Source: Ascoidea asiatica
Taxonomy: Eukaryota; Ascomycota; Saccharomycetes; Ascoideales; Ascoideaceae
Direction of reading: 5' to 3'
DNA: 64,000 nt
Assembly: GCA_001600695.1 (NCBI GenBank)
Contig: BCKQ01000010.1
Location: forward strand, 498,193-562,192
This document shows positions 59,528 to 64,000 of the stretch, in pieces. How positions within the stretch are numbered: position 1 is the stretch's first letter; each line of letters starts with the position of its first letter. Below the pieces are notes generated by a model. It was given only the letters and a program-made list of their open reading frames with translations, ran no database searches and was not told the DNA's origin. A program made the position numbers and the translations under genes.

Positions 59528-61162
59528 TCAAACAAATAACTCAAATCCACCTTCTCCTTTAAGTTCATTTATTTTATAATTATTCCAAATTGAACTTAAC
59601 TTTGAAATTTCTTTAATTAGCAATGTTAATTCTTTCAAATCATTTAAATTTTCAATTAAAATCTTAAGATTATCATTATTAACAAACTCTTTATTAAATG
59701 ATAAATTAAGATATTTNAATTTCTTAAAATTTTTGATTATATTTAAATTTTCTCCATTGTTTATTTTATTATATGAAATATCTAATTCTTTCAAATTTCT
59801 AAAGTTCTTTATTCCATCTAATGATATGACTTCATTATTGGATAGATTTAAAATTTCAATACTATTATTAGTATTAGTGGTGGTTATATTTTCATTATTT
59901 TCAATTTTTTCAACTCTATTATATTCAATGAATACTTTTCTTAATTTATTCGAACAGCTAATATCATCTATATTAAATTTTTCAATTAAATTATTTGATA
60001 ATAAGATTTCCCTTAAATTATTTAATTCATTCAAATTTTCAATTCTTTTAATATCATTACAGCTAAGATCTAAGATTTGTAAATTTTTTAAATGATTTAA
60101 ATTTTGAATTTTTTTNATAAAATTTCTTTTTAAATTTAATAATNTCAAACTCTTTAATTCATTTAAATTTTCAATATCATTGATTAAGTTTTTATTTAAA
60201 TTTAAAACTTTCAATTGTTTTAAATTAGTTAAATTTTCAATTTTATTAATTTTATTATGACTTAAATTTAAATTCTCCAAATTTTTAAATTTTAGAAAAA
60301 TTTCTGATAAATATGACAATTTATTATAAGATAAATTTAATTCTTTTAAATTTTCATAAATTATCGTATTATTTGAGAAAAAACTATTATTATGGTTGAA
60401 ATTANTAATTGAATTTTTTTTAAGATTCAATTTAATTAAACTTTTGAAAGAATCATCTGGAAATATTGAAATATCTTTTATTTTTGAATTTATAATATTC
60501 AAATATTTCAAACCTTTTAGATTTTTCAATGAATTGAACTTTACAATCAGATTGGATATTAATGAAGATAATGATAAATCTAAATTTTTNATATTTAATT
60601 GAGATAAATTATTAAGATTATTTGAAAAATTATTAACTAAAAATGAATTAAATTGAATTGAATTATTATCATCTTTAAAATTATCATTGTTAAGATTAGG
60701 AGTAACTTTTGAGGATAAAATAAAGTCTAAAGTCTTAAGATTTATTATATCCAATTTCATTGAATTATTATTATTGAATATATTTTTAAAAGGATTATCA
60801 TTGTCATTACTATTACTGAGTAAAAATTGTAGATTTATATTAAAANAATTTATTTGATTAATGAATAAGCTTAGATCATTGTTGTTTATAATTAAAATTT
60901 GATTAATTTTCAATAAACTTTTATAATTCTTTAATTTATAATTTGAATCAATAATTGAATTAGTATTCTTTATATCACTATTGATACTATTGATATCCTT
61001 TTGAATAATTAATAGGTTTTTAAATAAAATCTTATTTGAAGTATGTTTTACTAGTAAATTATTTGAGTTTAGGAATAGTAAAAGTTTATCAAATGATATA
61101 TTTTTAAAGATTTGATTTATAATATGAAAAGGTAATTTATGAATTATTGGAATAGTTGACAT
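59528..61162 (-). CDS. F-box-like, leucine-rich repeat protein (paralogue of 39390-41294)
   Basis: 544 codons, ATG at 61162. The N-terminus KLPFHIINQIFKNISFDKLL then LFLNSNNLLVKHTSNKILFK has the same F-box-like pattern as the protein at 39390-41294. Residues about 190-500 are SDS22-like leucine-rich repeats, for example YENLKELNLSYNKLSYLSE, FKNLENLNLSHNKINKIENL, LKQLKVLNLNKNLINDIENL, LKNLQILDLSCNDIKRIENL, LREILLSNNLIEKF and NSIEILNLSNNEVISLDGI. It lacks the basic nuclear-signal-like segment of its paralogue and ends soon after the last repeat. It probably forms a ligand-binding solenoid and may act as an SCF subunit if the F-box is real. Six or more single ambiguous bases fall in the gene without breaking the frame. 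Confidence 0.82.
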   Translation of the reverse strand: MSTIPIIHKLPFHIINQIFKNISFDKLLLFLNSNNLLVKHTSNKILFKNLLIIQKDINSINSDIKNTNSIIDSNYKLKNYKSLLKINQILIINNNDLSLFINQINXFNINLQFLLSNSNDNDNPFKNIFNNNNSMKLDIINLKTLDFILSSKVTPNLNNDNFKDDNNSIQFNSFLVNNFSNNLNNLSQLNXKNLDLSLSSLISNLIVKFNSLKNLKGLKYLNIINSKIKDISIFPDDSFKSLIKLNLKKNSIXNFNHNNSFFSNNTIIYENLKELNLSYNKLSYLSEIFLKFKNLENLNLSHNKINKIENLTNLKQLKVLNLNKNLINDIENLNELKSLXLLNLKRNFXKKIQNLNHLKNLQILDLSCNDIKRIENLNELNNLREILLSNNLIEKFNIDDISCSNKLRKVFIEYNRVEKIENNENITTTNTNNSIEILNLSNNEVISLDGIKNFRNLKELDISYNKINNGENLNIIKNFKKXKYLNLSFNKEFVNNDNLKILIENLNDLKELTLLIKEISKLSSIWNNYKINELKGEGGFELFV

Positions 61163-61300
61163 TTTTGAAATATGATTATTTGATAGATTAGTTGATTAAA
61201 AAATTATTCAATTGAATAAGTTCATAAAAAAAATAAATGGGATAAAAGTTTACATATTTATATTAAATTCAGTAAGCTTATGAGTTCAGGTCATAATTCA

Positions 61301-61338
61301 CTTACTTACTTACTTACTTACTTATTTATTTATTTACT
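61301..61338. repeat. (TTAC)n/(TTAT)n microsatellite
   Basis: Tetranucleotide run about 140 bp upstream of the LRR gene's ATG. Confidence 0.88.
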
Positions 61339-62321
61339 TACATATTCATAAATCAAATTCTAGGGAAAATCTTGGGTATACTTTTAAGGACTTCAGATTG
61401 ACAATAAAGTGCATTAAACATTAATTTTTTGATTATTTTTTTAAGTAAATTATATTATNTTAAAAATTACATAACAAAAAAAGTATATATGTAAAAAGAT
61501 GTGATGAAATGATCATCAGATTTACTCTAAGTTTCAGTAATTGTAATTTAATTATAATTTGATTATAATAATTGTAAATATTATAATATTATAATATGAT
61601 TGAAGAACATGAAATTAGNTTAAAAAATATTGAAATGAGTAATTATTAAAGAACTTTATGTGGACGAATCATATGATATCTTTACAATCATAATGGTAAG
61701 TTAAGTTAAGTCAATGAAAGTACTATTGATGAAAGTGGTGAATTAATGTTACAGATCTTAATAGTTTTTATGTTAATATTTTCATATGAACAAGAATAAA
61801 TATAATTTGATATTCAATGATTCTCAAATAACTANGTTGTGTAAGGCTAAAATTCGCCAAAGGGTAGTAAAGTTAGAATTAAGATTGTAAAAGTTATAGG
61901 TTATCAAAGTTATAAATTCTTTAATCTTTTCTTGGTTTCAAGGGCTAACTTTAAGATAAATCAAATATTGAGATTCAAAGGAGGAGAATGTTTTCAATTG
62001 TATATGTTTTTTATCATTTTGTTTTTTTTCTTGTCTCTATTGCCCAAAGTAAGACAGTCAGCTAGTTACGAATAATTATTTAAGTAAATTTACTTGATTT
62101 CATTTCAAAACAATAAAATTAAATACAACTTGTTGATATTTTTAATACTATCAGTACAATATCTGTAACTAGATTAATGTCTAGTATATATATTTTTAAA
62201 CATTTATTCGTTTACTCCTTTATTCATTTATTTTTATCACTATCAATTTATTTCTCNAATTAAATTTTTCCATAAAAATCAAATATAAAAAATTGGTCAT
62301 AAACTTATAAATAGTTCCATT

Positions 62322-62328
62322 CGGGTAA
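62322..62328 (+). promoter_or_regulatory. Reb1-like site CGGGTAA
   Basis: Exact match to the Reb1 core in the GC-richer pocket. The identity of the factor is inferred. Confidence 0.35.
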
Positions 62329-63764
62329 ACACACATTGATTCCTGACGATGTTCGTAGCAAAAAGNACGTGCATGGTCGCACAGAGTGGACTTGGCAGAT
62401 GCTGCGTTTCNTGGTACCAAGGGTGTTAAAGATCTTTACGCCACAATCTTCTAAATCAGGATAGTTTTTATCTCCGCTTGTTAACAAAAATATGGCTTAG
62501 AGCCCTATTCANGATTAATTCATTGATTTTGAAAATTTTTTGTGAATTTTTATAGTCTAAGGTATCAATAATTCACTAACTCAAAAAACTAATGAATATT
62601 TAAATATCTGAGAGTTATATTATATTCCGTGGGAATATTAGTAAAATATTTTAGTGTTTATTTTCAAATTACTTTTTTTTTGAGTAAAAGCATAACTAAC
62701 GATAAATTCAAGCACGTACAAAATTCTAAATTTATAGCGTATCTGAGAGTAACATGTTTTTTGCTTGAATTAATAGACTTTACTATCAGGAAGACCCGAA
62801 GTTGTTTAAAGGCGACCCGCAACTTAGTAGCTTAAAGGTTTTCCTTAGCGTGAATACACTGCAAGAAGCCTTGAATGCAGTGTTGGCTCAATTACCAAGC
62901 CCTGGCCATGCAGCATTTTGGTGGGCGTGAGGAAAGAAAAAAAAAAGAGCCCTGGATTGAAATAGTGTGTGGCGTAGTAAATGATTTTTTCTGGAGTTTG
63001 TTTGAGCTTTATCTAAAATCGAGTCTGAGATTGAATTCGATATTGAAAGTACGTTACTTGTTGGTTGTTCGCTTGCAGATACTAAATTTTCCTTTTCAAT
63101 TCAGGTATTCAGCCAGCCGACGCTTCTTTTAATTATCTAGATAATTCATAGAACTTAGGAAAAAGTTACGTTCTTCAAATACTTTTTTCTCATTGGTTTT
63201 GCTCGAGTGAAATTGCCCTCGTATTTTCATCTCTTACGACCGCTATTGTCCAAATNNAAAGCCAGCCATTTCCCAACTAGGCTTTGAGATCAGCAGTAAA
63301 GGTGGAAATAAGTGTTTCTCCGCATTCCTCGTCACTGTGATTATGTATGTGCAAAGTGGCCTGTATTTTTGCCAATCACAGCAACTTTTTTCGAGAAGAT
63401 TAAAAATAACACGCTTTTTTGTTTTTTTCAAAGTTGCCGATAACAATTATAACATAAATACAAATACTTTCTGTATTCCTGATAATGATGAAGATTCTTT
63501 AAAGATATGATACAATTTTTGTTTCTTTCAATATTAAAACATCAAATCGTTTTAATTTTTAATTTTAGATAAAATAAAATTGAAATGATAAGCGAATAAT
63601 AAAAAAACATTTATCTAACATTTATCTAATAATATGATAACGTAATTTGAGATATGACTTCTCTTGAATAACTAATTGATTCATATATTTTTTATTTTTG
63701 ATTTTAATAAAATGTAGATCATTACCACTCCTATGGTTGTATTTTATGAGAATAGTAACTGAGG

Positions 63765-63770
63765 CACGTG
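63765..63770. promoter_or_regulatory. CACGTG E-box
   Basis: Present as GGCACGTGGGC, 39 bp before a dyad at 63809. This repeats the E-box plus dyad pairing seen at 42481-42629 and near 18146-18265. Confidence 0.4.
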
Positions 63771-63808
63771 GGCTATGTAATCCAGAAAAGTTAAAAACTA
63801 AGATAAAG

Positions 63809-63829
63809 AAGACCCGTAATTTTGGATTC
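63809..63829 (-). promoter_or_regulatory. Bipartite dyad, reverse strand variant: GAATCCA-N7-GGGTCTT
   Basis: On the + strand it reads AAGACCC, seven bases, TGGATTC. The GGGTCTT half is perfect and CCA is kept at the conserved spacing. Confidence 0.38.
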
Positions 63830-64000
63830 TTTTCGATTTTAATTTGTTTGAATTGAGATTGAAAATATAACTAGTATAATCAATAACTATATAATTAGTT
63901 GAATAGAAAAATAAATAAATAGATAAATAGATTAATAATCTTAAATCAAGTCAGTTATTGTTGATCATTTTGGGCATAAAAGAAATTAACAGCATATGGT

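Larger units (their letters stand above)
61163..64000. other. 2.8 kb without a recognised gene at the right edge
   Basis: A (TTAC/TTAT)n run lies at 61301-61338. The sequence is AT-rich to about 62280. A GC-richer pocket follows at 62310-63450 with a Reb1-like CGGGTAA (62322-62328), two AGAGCCCT words (62497, 62947) and AAGACCC with GGCGACCCG (62791-62820). Short frames in this pocket lack ATG starts or recognisable motifs. The tail (63450-64000) is AT-rich, with a CACGTG at 63765-63770 and a dyad at 63809-63829. A gene starting beyond the edge may use this as its promoter. Confidence 0.5.

Noticed and set aside
62220-63446. Several 60-85 codon frames near the right edge
   Set aside because: They overlap on both strands, mostly lack ATG starts, and have no motif. 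They follow the GC-richer pocket.
1-64000. CRISPR arrays, operons, tRNA and rRNA genes
   Set aside because: Eukaryotic sequence. I looked for B-box and rRNA-like stretches by eye and found none; a covariance-model scan would be the decisive test.

Overview
This window looks like nuclear DNA of an AT-rich budding yeast (Saccharomycotina). The evidence is intron-poor, well-spaced genes and recognisable yeast orthologues: pyruvate kinase, ALG2, TAM41, SSH4/EAR1, RPF1, DNF3, SNN1, LTP1, a YML018C/THI74-type transporter and GRE2-type reductases. Asn-rich proteins are encoded by long AAT runs. In-frame CTG codons are rare. I find none in pyruvate kinase, and those I located (1465, 1471, 6911, 7112, 7523) lie in disordered Asn/Ser-rich stretches. 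That is compatible with a CUG-reassigned lineage but does not prove it. Isolated single Ns are scattered throughout, as if polymorphic bases were masked. One run of exactly 100 N (45833-45932) is a scaffold gap inside an AAT repeat.

Layout. 1-2307: 3' part of a large Asn-rich protein, cut by the window edge. 4914-5495 (-): SNN1-like BLOC-1 subunit. 6155-9601 (+): alpha/beta hydrolase. 10826-12343 (+): pyruvate kinase. 13088-13660 (+): small Asn-rich protein. 14176-15615 (+) ALG2 and 15925-17637 (-) TAM41 converge. 18788-20872 (-): SSH4/EAR1-like Rsp5 adaptor. 21500-22492 (-) RPF1 and 23130-28346 (+) DNF3 are divergent. 29486-29887 (-): small basic membrane protein. 31373-31915 (-): glycine-zipper protein. 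33322-36198 (-): Zn2Cys6 regulator. 38061-38765 (-): glycine-zipper protein. 39390-41294 (-): F-box-like/LRR protein. 43217-47558 (+): tandem RhoGAP-like protein split by the gap. 47703-48116 and 48592-48996 (-): two more glycine-zipper proteins. 50871-51041 and 51304-51483 (+): two tiny zinc-ribbon proteins. 51688-52224 (+): LTP1. 53224-54867 (+): DMT-family transporter. 55246-56412 and 57098-58210 (-): two GRE2-like reductases. 59528-61162 (-): second F-box-like/LRR protein. 61163-64000: no gene recognised.

Most of the window is ordinary housekeeping. Five parts stand out. (1) A family of short proteins has conserved ends and Asn-rich variable middles; four members have a glycine-zipper N-terminus and a fifth keeps only the C-terminal tag. 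(2) A large protein appears to hold four degenerate RhoGAP-like modules in a row. (3) A bipartite intergenic motif, GAGACCA-N7-GGKWCTT, recurs in about a dozen places, with three copies in tandem between two CACGTG boxes at 42481-42629. (4) A 214-bp MITE-like element, with inverted repeats and a 9-bp target duplication, sits just upstream of ALG2. (5) An in-frame 56-codon extension lies beyond the SSH4-like stop codon.
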